From: Coptodactyla brooksi
Lineage: Eukaryota > Arthropoda > Insecta > Coleoptera > Scarabaeidae
DNA: 24,009 nucleotides
Reading direction: 5' to 3'
NCBI GenBank assembly: GCA_033557675.1
Contig: JAWQRM010000330.1
Location: 1-24,009, forward strand
Part shown: piece after piece, positions 8,860 to 16,699 of the stretch
How positions within the stretch are numbered: the stretch's first letter is position 1
Layout: each line of letters begins with the position of its first letter
Notes under the pieces: model-generated
What the model was told of the DNA's origin: nothing
Database searches by the model: none
The model's input: the letters and a program-made list of their open reading frames with translations, nothing else
Position numbers and translations under genes: made by a program

Positions 8860-9815
8860 TAATCGAAATTTATAAATTTATCGATATTGACGATGACTTC
8901 ACGTAGCAAAAGATAATGAAGACGAAGAAAAAATAGAAATTATGAATGAATTCACAGAAATTACCGATCATAGAGGAATTACGGAGACAATGAATGATAC
9001 AAAACGAAAATACTATTGGACCAATATGAACAAGACTATCCGAGAGTTTAATAACAGAGGTGAAATATGTTAAGAAGCCAAATATGATCGAAAACCGGCT
9101 AAAGTCCCGTTTCAAACAACGCCGATAATACAAAAGCCAATACAATTGATGCATATGGATATTTTTCAATACAATAACATACCTATTCTTAACAACAATT
9201 GATCAATTTAGCAAATTTGCGTAAGCCTACCTAATCAAAGATAAATCTAGTGTACGAATAGTTAATGCACTCACGGATCATTTTAGTAAGTTCGGAATTC
9301 CAAAGAATATAACATGTGATCAAGGTGGTGAATTTAAGAATAAAGTAGTTCAAGCTTTATTAAAACTACATGAAATAAATACTCATTTTACCACAATCAG
9401 TCATCATGAATCTAATGCACCACTAGAAATAGTGCATTCAACACTCGTAGAACATCTTAGAACCCTACAACACTACAAAAGGAAATGCCCATAAATCACG
9501 CAATGAATCGACCAACCCTTACATATAACTATAGCATACATCCCATAATTATACTAACGCCATTCAAAATTTTAGTTAGCAATACTAACGCCAATGACCG
9601 ACTCAATTGATTTGGACTATGAGCAATTAGTAGTTGAAGAATTTATCAGTATACAAAAACATATAACAAAACATTTATATGAAAGGAGAAAGAATAAAAA
9701 CGAACTGAGCAAGAGACAAGCAATTATGAAATAAAATTTTACACGTCCCGAGAAAATTAAAATTGAAGGACACTGTTTATTTGAAATTAAATGAACGCAA
9801 AAATAATTTTACGAA
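8860..9815 (+). pseudogene. pol: Gypsy element B: integrase with DD35E triad
   Basis: Integrase inserts the retroelement DNA in the genome. A decayed zinc-binding part (HRG... then YYWTNM near 9010-9035) is followed by the core. The first Asp is GAT at 9158-9160 in HMDIF, the second GAT at 9318-9320 in CDQGGEF, and the Glu GAA at 9426-9428. Exactly 35 residues separate the last two in one open frame, so the catalytic triad is intact in spacing. After a stop near 9494 the C-terminal part continues to about 9700, and a GDTVY-like segment is readable near 9760-9800. Stops near 9070 and 9222 make it inactive. It abuts an env-like piece at about 9820. Confidence 0.88.
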
Positions 9816-9819
9816 GTAG

Positions 9820-10090
9820 ATATTTAACCATTGTAATTTTTGGCACGACCACTGAAGTAGAAGACGAAGTAGAAATGTATCAATTAAGAAAAGTTGAACG
9901 TTTAAAAGGAGCGTACTTATTTGAAAAATCAAAAAGTTATAAGCAACACGCGCAGATATGATCTTTATGACATTACCGAATGTGGAAAATATCACTGCAA
10001 ATTACACAAAAACAACAATGTAATACTTAAAATCTATCCCAAATTGTAAGCAACGACACGATAAGATTACCTGAATGTTGTGTAAATGCT
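9820..10090 (+). pseudogene. env: Env-like C-terminal remnant, first copy
   Basis: The stretch at about 9825-9860 is clearly similar in DNA to 12755-12790, which lies inside the better env-like region of element B. Here it is joined straight to the end of integrase, so most of the env region is absent in between. The following 200 bases may continue the env C-terminus, with stops. It resembles the envelope-like ORF of errantivirus-type gypsy elements, which in turn is related to baculovirus fusion proteins. It is too decayed to encode anything. Confidence 0.45.
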
Positions 10091-10109
10091 GTGACACATA
10101 ATGTACTTT

Positions 10110-10783
10110 TACATATGTTATTATTAATCATAATAATTGTTATAATCATACATATTGTAATGAAAATGATGATAATATCCGTCCAGTCGAATTTGACTTT
10201 CGGTCACTTTATGGATCTTTGATCGCCACGTTTGTTTATCCTTGACTGTTTCTTTCAATTCTTTCATTGACATGTTCGTGTCAGCTATGATTGTATCAAG
10301 CCAGCGTGTTCTTTGGCGTCCTCTTCTTCGTTTTCCGCTAACGTGGTCAAAGTATGAGAGTATATATGACATATATGTTTGGTGATTTTGCCTCCTAATG
10401 ATATTTTCGGTTTGACGCGGTCTAAAATCGCCTTGTTCGTTATCATGACCGTCCAAGGTATCCGCAACATTCTCATCTAGCACCGTAGTTCAAATGTGTA
10501 AATTTTTTGCAACCATACGTTGTTATGGGAAAAACGATTGCATTGACCAGTCTGCTTTTTGTTGTAATGCTAATATCTTTGCTTTTCCAGATCTTCTCCA
10601 TTCCTTGCATTGCAGTCTTACCATGTGAAATTTGCCATTTGATCTCGGGGCCAGATCCGCCGTTGCGATCGACTTTGGATGCAAGGTATATGAAATCTTG
10701 GACTGACTCAACTTTTTTGTTGTTGATTTTTTTATATTCACTGTACCATTTCCTGCCGTGGTCATACCCTTCGTTTTCTTAAT
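10110..10783 (-). mobile_element. Non-LTR retrotransposon 3' fragment (RT end and C-terminal tail)
   Basis: Minus-strand fragment of an endonuclease/RT-type non-LTR element. From 10775 down, frames carry the RT thumb: NGTVNIKK, then in another frame a DISITTK.RLVNAIVFPITTYGC-type block near 10510-10590, followed by RMLRIPWTVMITN near 10435-10475. Next comes the arginine-rich GKRRRGRQRTRWLD motif near 10290-10335 and a VTESQIRLDG end near 10180-10210. This order (thumb, RMLRIPW, RGR..RW.D, R.RLDG) is the usual C-terminus of RTE-like and related elements. At least two frameshifts. An AT-rich tail lies at 10110-10165. The 5' edge is folded back as a hairpin at 10752-10811. Confidence 0.82.
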
Positions 10784-10811
10784 AGAAAACGAAGATTATG
10801 ACCACGGCAGG
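10752..10811. repeat. Snap-back palindrome, 28-bp arms, 4-nt loop
   Basis: CCTGCCGTGGTCATACCC continues to 10779; its inverse lies at 10784-10811, with 26 of 28 bases matching and only TAAT between. The left arm is the coding sequence of the minus-strand non-LTR fragment, so its 5' edge carries an inverted copy of itself. Confidence 0.92.
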
Positions 10812-10953
10812 TAATTATTTACTTATTATTTTTCGTAATGAGAAATAGAAGTAAGTTTACAATGACTTAGTAAATAATCAAGTTAATTTGACAAAATCTT
10901 TACACAAAATTACTCAAGAGTTTAATGAAAACTTGATTATGGAATTTCATTTT
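10812..10953 (+). other. env: Possible env-like sequence before the foldback element
   Basis: AT-rich sequence. One frame near 10880-10950 has a helical, Asn/Gln-rich character that could belong to the env-like region which resumes at 12100. This is suggested by position rather than by any clear motif. Confidence 0.25.
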
Positions 10954-11165
10954 AGTTCTTGGACTAACTCTGTACATCGAAAACGCAAGATACTGCGGAC
11001 TTGGACCGATAGATGGCAGTAGGCATATCTCTCACGATACTGCGTTGTAAGTTCCAGCGTATTACATTCTTTAGATGGTTTGTTATTCACGTATGTGTGA
11101 AGGTGCAATTGTGTCGCGCTGTAATTTTTACGATGCTTAGAAAAAAGGAACGGCGCATATCATTT
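10954..11165 (+). repeat. Foldback element, left outer inverted arm
   Basis: Unique-sequence outer arm, paired with 11870-12099 in inverse. Shared blocks include GGACTAACTCT, ATCTCACGATACTG-like, GGTGCAATTGTGTCG and ATTTTTACGA. The match fades toward the tandem array. Confidence 0.85.
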
Positions 11166-11171
11166 TAACAG

Positions 11172-11416
11172 TTTCAACTGTTAAATTGATATTTTAACTG
11201 TCCAATCAACGATTCAGCTACCAAATTGACGTTTCTACTGTCAAACTTTCGTTTCAATTATCACATTGACGTTTCAAAGGTCAAATTGACATTTCAACGG
11301 TCAAATTGACATTTGAATTGTCAAGTTGACGTTTCAGCTGTCAAATTAATATTTCAACTGTCAAACTGACGTTTAGCTGTCAAATTGACGTTTCAACTGT
11401 CAAACTGACGTTTCAA
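11172..11416 (+). repeat. 20-bp tandem array, forward, about 12 units
   Basis: Units resemble TTTCAACTGTCAAATTGACG with scattered substitutions; one unit near 11373 lacks a base. Each unit has an internal dyad, TTGAC and GTCAA, spanning the unit junction. The array ends at TTTCAA, where orientation flips. Confidence 0.93.
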
Positions 11417-11844
11417 GTTGAAATATCAATTTGACAGTTGAAACGTGAATTTGACAGTTGAAACGTCGTTATGACATTGAAACGTCAACATGACAGTTGA
11501 AACGAAAGTTTGACAGTAGAAACGTCAATTTGACAGCCGAAACGCCACTTTAATAGTTGGAATATCAATTTGACAGTTGCAACGACAATTTGATATTTAA
11601 AACGTCAATTGGATCGTCGAAACTTTAGTTCGACAGTTGAATCGTCCATTTGACTGTTGAAACGTTAGTTTGATAGTTGAAACGTCAACTTAACAGTTGA
11701 AATGTCGATTTGAGTGTTGGAATGTCAATTTGATATTTGAAACGCCAATTTGACAGTGAAACGAAAGTTTGACAGTAGAAACGTCAATCTGGCAGCTGAA
11801 TCATTAATTTGACAGTTGAAACATCAATTTAGCAGTTGAAACTG
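11417..11844 (-). repeat. 20-bp tandem array, inverted, about 21 units
   Basis: The same unit read on the other strand; on plus it appears as GTTGAAACGTCAATTTGACA. There are about 21 units, nearly twice the forward array, with single-base deletions in two units (near 11474 and 11757). The junction TTTCAAGTTGAAA at 11411-11423 is the exact axis of symmetry. Confidence 0.93.
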
Positions 11845-11869
11845 ATAAATGTTTCAGTTGTAGTCTTTT

Positions 11870-12099
11870 GAAAGTTAGACCAAAAATTCACCCACAGTCG
11901 CTATTCTTTATTTCTATCTGTCGTAAAAATCGCAGCCCGACACAATTGCACCCTCACCCAAACGTAAACGCAAACCAAGTAAATAATGTAACACGCTCTA
12001 ACTTGCAACACAGTATCGTGAGATATGTGCCTACTACCATTTGTCGGTGCAAGTATGCAGTAGTTTGCGTTTCCGATGTATAGAGTTAGTCCGGGAACT
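11870..12099 (-). repeat. Foldback element, right outer inverted arm
   Basis: Inverse partner of 10954-11165. A 71-codon open frame here (11868-12083) is a by-product of the repeat and shows no domain. Confidence 0.85.
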
Positions 12100-12866
12100 G
12101 TTTGATTGCACCTCGTATATTGTACATTGAGCTAAAGTGAACGTGCTACGTTCACTGATAATTAGACTTCAACAATTGATAAATGAAATCAAAGGCGTAG
12201 ATTTAAATAGTTCACATATGTTTGTTTCCCTTCGAAATTCTACAAGAAAATATATTCCTAACCGAATCGCTAATTATTATTTATGCGCATCAAAGGTCGA
12301 ACACATATAATTTTGTACTTGAAATTTCCGTAATTGACAATAATCTATATCAATATTTCAAATTTTACCCGTTACCAATTAAACGTAATATTAACTAGAT
12401 AACTAACATTTCTAGATAAAGATTTCTCCTGAAGACGATTTATTCGATAAACCAAAACATATGTTGCGTTTTAAAACATTAGTGTTGTGGTTGAGGTGTT
12501 TGTTAAGTCTAGAAACGTAATAATACTTACGTTCAAATAGAACCAACGAATCGATACACAGCAATATCGAATAAAAATTACGTATAAATGAATGAAAAGT
12601 GTAAACAGCTCAAAAAGAAAAAAATCCTATGTGTAAATCAACTTAATCATTATGACAAACGAAAATGTGAATTAAACATTATTAGACATGGAACCCTAGA
12701 TAAGAAGGTACATTTTATGAAGGTTTATGAATTAATCAAATATACCAATTTAACCATTGTATTTTACGACACGACTACTGAAGTAAAAGAGAAATGTGAC
12801 AAACAAGAAGAAGTTAGACGTCTAACTTCGTCGTCTAAATACGGTAGATAGTAAGGACTGTTCGTA
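12100..12866 (+). pseudogene. env: Gypsy element B: env-like region
   Basis: Remnant of an envelope-like ORF of the errantivirus type, whose intact relatives are membrane fusion proteins related to baculovirus F. Near 12155-12230 and 12320-12385 short segments match the conserved stretch before and at the LEI....Y.FYPLPI motif of this family. The last 87-codon open frame (12588-12851) is Cys-containing and fits the C-terminal ectodomain. Several stops and frameshifts separate the pieces, and no signal peptide, cleavage site or membrane anchor can be recognised. It sits between pol and the 3' LTR end, the expected place. The N-terminal part is interrupted by the foldback element. Confidence 0.6.
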
Positions 12867-12946
12867 AACTTATTGTTTGAAATTTATTTTAATTCAATTT
12901 AAAATAAAGTATTTTTAAAACACCAATAGTCAACCGTAAATCAAAA
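12867..12946 (+). repeat. LTR right end of gypsy element B (3' copy, partial)
   Basis: Matches 3731-3817: AAACTTATTGTTTGAAAT, ATTCAATTTAAAATAAAGTA, then TTTTTAAAACACCAATAG. The copies have diverged by about 15 percent or more, which by itself says the insertion is old. Confidence 0.65.
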
Positions 12947-12949
12947 CCC

Positions 12950-13727
12950 GTGTGAGTTCTTAGGAGACGCGGCGAAGTTAGACCAACCCTCGTTGTCAAA
13001 TGAAGTAGTTCGACAACGGGGTTAGCGAGCAAATGATAAAAGGAAGCGAGAAATCGACGTTAAGAGGTTGTACGTGAAATTGTATAGTGTAGGTAATATA
13101 GTTCAGCGTACGCAAGTAAGCTAGGACGACAAGTTAGGGATGGTCACAGATACATGCCCAAGGCCAGGGGAAGGCGTACAATTGAGTAGGAGCAGTAAGT
13201 ATATGTGATGCAGGGGACAGAGGCGGGATAGAGAGTACGGAAGGAGCCTGCGTTATATCAGGTTCCAGCTACTTGAAAAACTGGTAGGTGGTATAGGGAA
13301 CGCGATCAGTTTCCTTCAGATGTAAAGTAGCTGGCAGGTGGTATAGGGAATGCAACCAATGTATAGGGACCTCGGCCAGTTTTCTTGAGGCCTGAAGCAG
13401 CTGGCAGGTTGCTTAAAGAACACGGCAAGTTCCCTTGAGATGTAAAGCAACTGGCGGAAAGTATAGGTAACGAAGGATGTTCCCAAGATAAAAATATGTG
13501 TATGGCTTGAACGGCAGAGCCAACGTATGTGTATCTAGCGACAAGGAGGCATCGTGCACACTATGAGAAGCAGATTGGCTCCCCTCTACATACTGTTTAT
13601 ATGCATTTTATGTCAATCAAAAAGAGTTTTAAATACAGCTAATTTGTAACTATAGTAATGATTAATAAATAATTAGGTTTAGGTTCATAATCTATTTACA
13701 CTCTAAGCCCCATTCCTGTTATAATTT
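12950..13727 (+). repeat. Probable LTR of a third gypsy-like element
   Basis: GC-richer than its surroundings and free of coding sequence. It ends in a run with AATAAATAATTAGG near 13664-13677 and then TTATAATTT followed by TGGCGAC, the start of a common gypsy primer-binding site. A hairpin (AACCCTCGTTGTC at 12985-12997 against GACAACGGGGTT at 13012-13023) lies near the left side. No body of the element follows: a MITE and non-coding DNA come next. So this is a solo LTR or a truncated element. The left boundary is a guess. Confidence 0.45.
13281..13486 (+). repeat. About 3.7 diverged 50-bp tandem repeats
   Basis: Units start CTGGTAGGTGG (13281), CTGGCAGGTGG, CTGGCAGGTTG and CTGGCGGAAAG, each followed by TATAGGGAA-like and TTTCCTTGAGATGTAAAG-like blocks. 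The second unit carries about 20 extra bases. The repeats are inside the probable LTR and might be promoter or enhancer repeats. Confidence 0.8.
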
Positions 13728-13742
13728 TGGCGACATGTTCAA
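13728..13742 (+). promoter_or_regulatory. Possible primer-binding site (TGGCGAC...)
   Basis: TGGCGACATGTTCAA directly follows the LTR end. Many gypsy elements have TGGCGAC here; the match beyond the first seven bases is poor. Confidence 0.35.
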
Positions 13743-13782
13743 CTGATAATAAATGCAAATAAAAATAAACACAAGTAATAAA

Positions 13783-14015
13783 TATACTCCTGTTTGTAAA
13801 AATTGCAACACCATGAAGGAGTCACTCGACTGGGGTAATATTTACAATCAGTGCAAATTAGGGTGAGCTCTTTAAATGATTAGAATTTCAGAGTTACACG
13901 TTTGCTGTGTAAATTTAATCGTTTATTTGTATCAACACAGTTCGTTTGTGACATTAATTCAGTTCAATTCTGATGCATCCTACATAGCGTTGCAATTTTT
14001 ACAACCAGGAGTATA
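13783..14015. mobile_element. Tc1/mariner-like MITE
   Basis: A 233-bp element with inverted ends: TACTCCTGTTTGTAAAAATT then GCAACACCATGAAGGAG at the left, and the inverse of TACTCCTGGTTGTAAAAATT then GCAACGCTATGTAGGATG at the right. About 33 of the first 38 bases match. TA flanks both ends, the target site of Tc1/mariner elements. There is no coding sequence. It follows the probable LTR. Confidence 0.85.
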
Positions 14016-15033
14016 GTTTTTTCGATTTCACACCATTAATTTCATTGCAAGCCGTATACTCATTATCTAGTTAAGGGGTCATGTGATTTTCGGGGATTTT
14101 TATAAGAATGTTCTAAATATTTTTTCTTACAACAAAGTATTGCTATTAAAAGTATGTACATTGAATAACATTTAAATTTTTTTTGTTGAAAAATATTGTA
14201 AATTAAGGAAGTTACGCCCACTTTAAGGAAACCTGATTCTTGAAAGGTGTTATGCGGTGACCACGATAGCTCTAAGCCAAATCATCTGATATCAAAATTC
14301 AAGATTCTGTTAGTATATGAATATATCTTGTTCGTAAATGAATAATTTTTTGAAAAAAATAACTTTTGGCACAATGGTGGCCGTTTTAAGGAAAAGTGCG
14401 ACATTTCGGGCTTTTATTTTTTGATTTATTTTCAATGAAAAAAGTTTTCAGTAAAATTAAAAACCCTTCGTTCACGAGCAAGCCCTTGATACACAGAATA
14501 AACACGAGAAAGTTTTATGCCGATTTTTTAACGGTTCTCGGGATATCGTGATCACCGTACGGAACTTTTCCTAAAAATGTTTGCGGTCTAGTTATCAGTA
14601 GAGTGTAACTTATTTTTTTTAACTTACACAGAATCCCATAAAGTAAGCATTCTGTTGTCAAAGTCATCTTCAAAACATCAATTTTCTCCTATGTACGACG
14701 CTGCTTTCGGCTGCGCAATTGTATAACTTTGAACATTTTCGTCCTATCTACATGACATTTTCAGGAAACACTCTTGAAATGGCGTACTTCAAGAATATGC
14801 AAAAAATTGTAAAATAGTTAATTTTTTTAACTAGACATGTGCATTCAGGAGCAGCATCAACGCTTTTAGTTAAATATATCTTGGAACGTAATCATCAAAA
14901 ACGAATGATATATGTTGATTTCATTTCACGATCTATCAAAAACAACAAATCATATTTTACACCGTTCACTTAAACCGATGGGAAATTAATCAGATCGCGT
15001 ACACATCAAAGAATGTTATTAAGAAAAAAGCGG
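14016..15033. other. One kilobase of unassigned non-coding DNA
   Basis: No frame shows protein similarity. GCGGTGACCACGATA (14252-14266) recurs inverted as TATCGTGATCACCGTA (14544-14559), 14 of 15 bases matching, and CTTTAAGGAAA-like words recur near 14221 and 14386. This looks like UTR or non-autonomous transposon sequence, but I could not define ends. Confidence 0.4.
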
Positions 15034-15109
15034 GAAATCATGTCCGCTTGTGGCTGAATTGATCTTAGGCCCTCCTAAGATCGATTCAGCCACAAGCGGA
15101 CATGATTTC
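15034..15109. repeat. Snap-back palindrome, 36-bp arms, 4-nt loop
   Basis: GAAATCATGTCCGCTTGTGG continues to 15069 and is inverted at 15074-15109 with a single mismatch (T against C in the GAATYGATC part). Only CCCT lies between. It is the most perfect inverted repeat in the window. Confidence 0.95.
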
Positions 15110-15779
15110 GACGTAACGCGAGGCCCTATTTACAAATATTATTCACATGTGGCATGGCCTGATGACGTCCTATTTTCTTTTAATTTCTATTGCCTTTTCA
15201 GTTGCAAACTGATAGCAAGTGGGCTAGTTTTGTGTAAAATATTGTTAAAGTTAATGTGTGGAATAATTTAGTTTTCGAAAACTTTTTACCTCTTACAAAC
15301 AGTTATGTAAAAAGTATATAAAAGTATAAATATTAAACGTATTAAAGGAAGCATTACGAGTATAATAAAAACAGAACCAGATGTATAAGTCGAAAAGTAA
15401 CAGACACGTTCGTATTTTTATAGAGATCGGTAATCATAACGCAGTCCTGCTAAATTTCATGTGGCAAGCACTTCGAAGCATTCAACCTACTTTTGATTCA
15501 CACCACGAAGTAGGGGGTTAAATGATTTCGCGTGTGCTGAAAGAAACACAATGTACTGCGGCTATTCTATTGCTTCCTTGCAACGTTAAATTTTAACAGA
15601 TATATTTCTGTTCTATCTAATACATAACACATATTTTTATATATTATTTAAATATATAATTTATTATTATTATTAAGTCTGTGGTCTCGTAGTTACTAGA
15701 GTTAATAAATACCTTAACCACATGAAGATTGTTCAAAATCTCACTCTCGACATATGTTTCGGTTTATCTAATAAAAACC
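15110..15779. other. Unassigned AT-rich non-coding DNA
   Basis: No coding similarity. Contains an ATT microsatellite near 15660-15676 and AT-rich palindromic words near 15635-15660. The 73-codon frame starting inside the snap-back palindrome (15050-15271) is not credible as a gene. Confidence 0.4.
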
Positions 15780-16345
15780 TTCGTGAGGAGAATGTGACAT
15801 TCTCAGATGTCCGAAAGGCTTATATATAAACCACGAGAAGATGATGTACATGAACATAGAAAGGAGGAAAAAAGAACCGACAGAGAGAGAGAGAGAAATA
15901 AATATAGGAGAACATAAATTTGAGAACACGATCAACGAAGACAATGATAGAAGGATAGAGATAGACGACATAATGCAAGCCGGACATAGGGCATACTACA
16001 AGTTCAGAGGTATCATAAAGAGCAAGGTACTTAGCAGAGGCACAAAATGAGAATGCATAGAACACCGATTCGACCCGCGGCGCAGAGACGAATATAGAAT
16101 AGGAGAAGCTATGAATATTTGAGCGAAACATAGTGAGAAGGATTTATGGACCAAAAGAAATAGCATGTTATGGAGACCAAACTTTAGAGTGACAAGAGGG
16201 AGACCGGCAAACCGACGGAAAGATCAAGTGGTGGCACATATTGAGAGACTCAACATCAAGAGGTGGAGGGAGAAGATACAGGACAGGACGGCATTAAGGC
16301 AGATAACGGAGGAGGCAAAGACAAACAGGGCGCTGGAATAGTCAT
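15780..16345 (+). mobile_element. Non-LTR retrotransposon 3' fragment
   Basis: Plus-strand end of an endonuclease/RT element. The open frame at 15841-16050 holds IGEHKFENTINEDNDRRIEI, then AGHRAYYKFRGIIKSKVLSRGTK (about 15975-16048), a conserved thumb block just after the RT palm. After frameshifts come a SEKDLWTKRNSMLW-like piece near 16130-16175, the RGRPANRRKDQVV motif near 16196-16236, and IKRWREKIQDRTALRQITEEAKTNRALE ending in TAG at 16339-16341. That order is the normal C-terminus of many insect non-LTR elements. The RT core, endonuclease and 5' end are missing. A GAGA run lies at 15883-15897. Confidence 0.8.
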
Positions 16346-16690
16346 ACGCAGGAACGTGAAGTGACTCATCGCAATAAACAGAGTTTAAGAGCTCGGTCAG
16401 AGCAGCTACGTTCTCTCAAAGGTTATATAGCCTTATATATACATTTCGCGTCACGCAAAACTCGACATAGGGAGAGCGATAAAATTGGCAATAGGGTACT
16501 CGCGACCAGCAGGTAACTGTCCGTCCGCCAGACGGCGCCATGCTGTCTAGGAAATTAAAAGGCTTTTAAAAAAATTCAAGGAGGGAATAAAACTGTTTTC
16601 TTTTAATTTTGTTAGTATGTTTGTCGCTGATTGTGTAAAAACCAAATCTAATTTTGTAAAAGGAAACACAAGTTCTTAAAAACCTGTCTG
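16346..16690. other. Non-LTR 3' UTR and spacer before a mariner
   Basis: No coding frame. The part up to about 16560 likely is the 3' UTR of the preceding non-LTR element, and the AT-rich part after it the 3' UTR of the minus-strand mariner. No terminal repeat was identified. Confidence 0.4.
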
Positions 16691-16699
16691 AACGCAAAA

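Larger units (their letters stand above)
10954..12099. mobile_element. Foldback-type element with head-to-head 20-bp repeat arrays
   Basis: A 1146-bp non-coding element that is one large imperfect inverted repeat. The outer arms (10954 to about 11165, and 12099 down to about 11870) match at roughly 80 percent over about 180 bp, beginning AGTTCTTGGACTAACTC at the left against AGTTCCCGGACTAACTC inverted at the right. Inside them lie two opposed arrays of a 20-bp repeat. This plan, long inverted ends made partly of internal tandem repeats, is that of foldback (FB/Galileo-like) transposons. No transposase is present, so it would be non-autonomous. It interrupts the env-like region of gypsy B. No target-site duplication is clear. 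Confidence 0.85.

Noticed and set aside
8870..9169. 99-codon hydrophobic minus-strand frame
   Set aside because: It is antisense to the integrase N-terminus. The hydrophobic look comes from AT-rich codons read in reverse, not from a membrane protein.
10124..10483. A host developmental gene (craniofacial-development-2-like annotation)
   Set aside because: Such names are often given to endonuclease/RT retrotransposon ORFs. The RGR..RW.D and R.RLDG motifs are those of a non-LTR C-terminus.
11172..11844. CRISPR array
   Set aside because: The repeats are contiguous 20-bp units with no unique spacers and change strand in the middle; the DNA is eukaryotic.
11868..12083. 71-codon open frame in the foldback element
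   Set aside because: It lies in the right inverted arm. The matching left arm has no equivalent frame, so it is chance.
15050..15271. 73-codon open frame after the snap-back palindrome
   Set aside because: It begins inside the palindrome with no ATG, shows no domain, and sits in non-coding AT-rich DNA. A TTTTCAG near 15195 looks like a splice acceptor but has no supporting exon.
15820..16131. 103- and 67-codon minus-strand frames rich in Ser, Phe and Leu
   Set aside because: Antisense of the purine-rich non-LTR C-terminus on plus, where conserved RT thumb motifs are readable.
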